Shown here: one piece after another, positions 63,994 through 64,000 of the stretch
How positions within the stretch are numbered: the stretch's first letter is position 1
Layout of the letters: each line of letters opens with the position of its first letter
NCBI GenBank assembly: GCA_029557895.1
Contig: JAKQHT010000021.1
Location: 48,152 to 112,151 of the forward strand
Reading direction: 5' to 3'
From: Bacteroidota bacterium
GTDB lineage: Bacteria > Bacteroidota > Bacteroidia > Flavobacteriales > Flavobacteriaceae
Length of the DNA stretch: 64,000 bases
Made by a program: the position numbers and the translations under genes
Notes under the pieces: generated by a model
The model's input: the letters and a program-made list of their open reading frames with translations, nothing else
Database searches by the model: none
What the model was told of the DNA's origin: nothing

Positions 63994-64000
63994 GCGATTC

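Overview
The window comes from a member of the Bacteroidota, most likely class Flavobacteriia (family Flavobacteriaceae or close). The sequence supports this in four ways. Genes lack Shine-Dalgarno boxes and follow TAnnTTTG-type -7 boxes with TTG or TTTG near -33. Two proteins carry type IX secretion (T9SS) C-terminal sorting domains, one type A and one type B. SecD and SecF are fused. The window also holds families typical of the phylum: DUF6588, DUF4293, DUF3078, DUF1599, a BT_3928-like DoxX protein, glutamine synthetase III, and a Rho factor with a long polar insertion. It is an ordinary chromosomal core region with a more accessory right end.

Layout. 1-7.2 kb (+): 3' end of gyrB, a DUF6588 protein, mdh, a conserved hypothetical and secDF. 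7.6-11.7 kb (-): folE, cysS, yidD, lgt and a DUF192 lipoprotein, converging on secDF. 11.8-21.5 kb is an envelope block: a small secreted protein, a 2145-residue T9SS type B adhesin-like protein with two tandem repeat families, then on the minus strand a FadL-type outer-membrane protein and an aromatic/Ser-Arg-rich lipoprotein. 21.7-28.2 kb: proS, tRNA-Glu, rpsT, rho, a DUF4293 protein, a YfcE-like phosphoesterase and truA. 28.2-38.9 kb: an MsbA-type ABC exporter, folP with a lipoprotein gene and cdaA (c-di-AMP synthesis), a DUF1599 protein, a DoxX-like protein, a DppB-type permease, tpiA, a porin, prmA and clpS. 39-47.4 kb: tRNA-Arg followed by a structured 69-bp tandem duplication, dsbD, a secreted endonuclease I, a stand-alone TonB-plug-like protein, and glnA type III. 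47.5-53.9 kb: a 44-codon secreted peptide gene, a beta-barrel protein, purM, a DUF3078 protein, prfA, pyrF and a TroA/BtuF-fold protein, then two related small proteins on the minus strand.

54.5-64 kb is accessory in character. It carries a CopZ-like metallochaperone, a Cu+ P-type ATPase (copA), a catalase, and an AraC-type regulator fused to an HMA-like metal-binding domain; together these look like a metal and oxidative stress module. It ends with a DUF4197 lipoprotein and a fused B12-dependent acyl-CoA mutase (icmF-like). That last gene has a visibly different codon style, and two kinds of dispersed-type palindromic DNA repeat lie in frame inside it. This is the most unusual observation in the window. 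I found no CRISPR array, transposase, prophage or rRNA operon.
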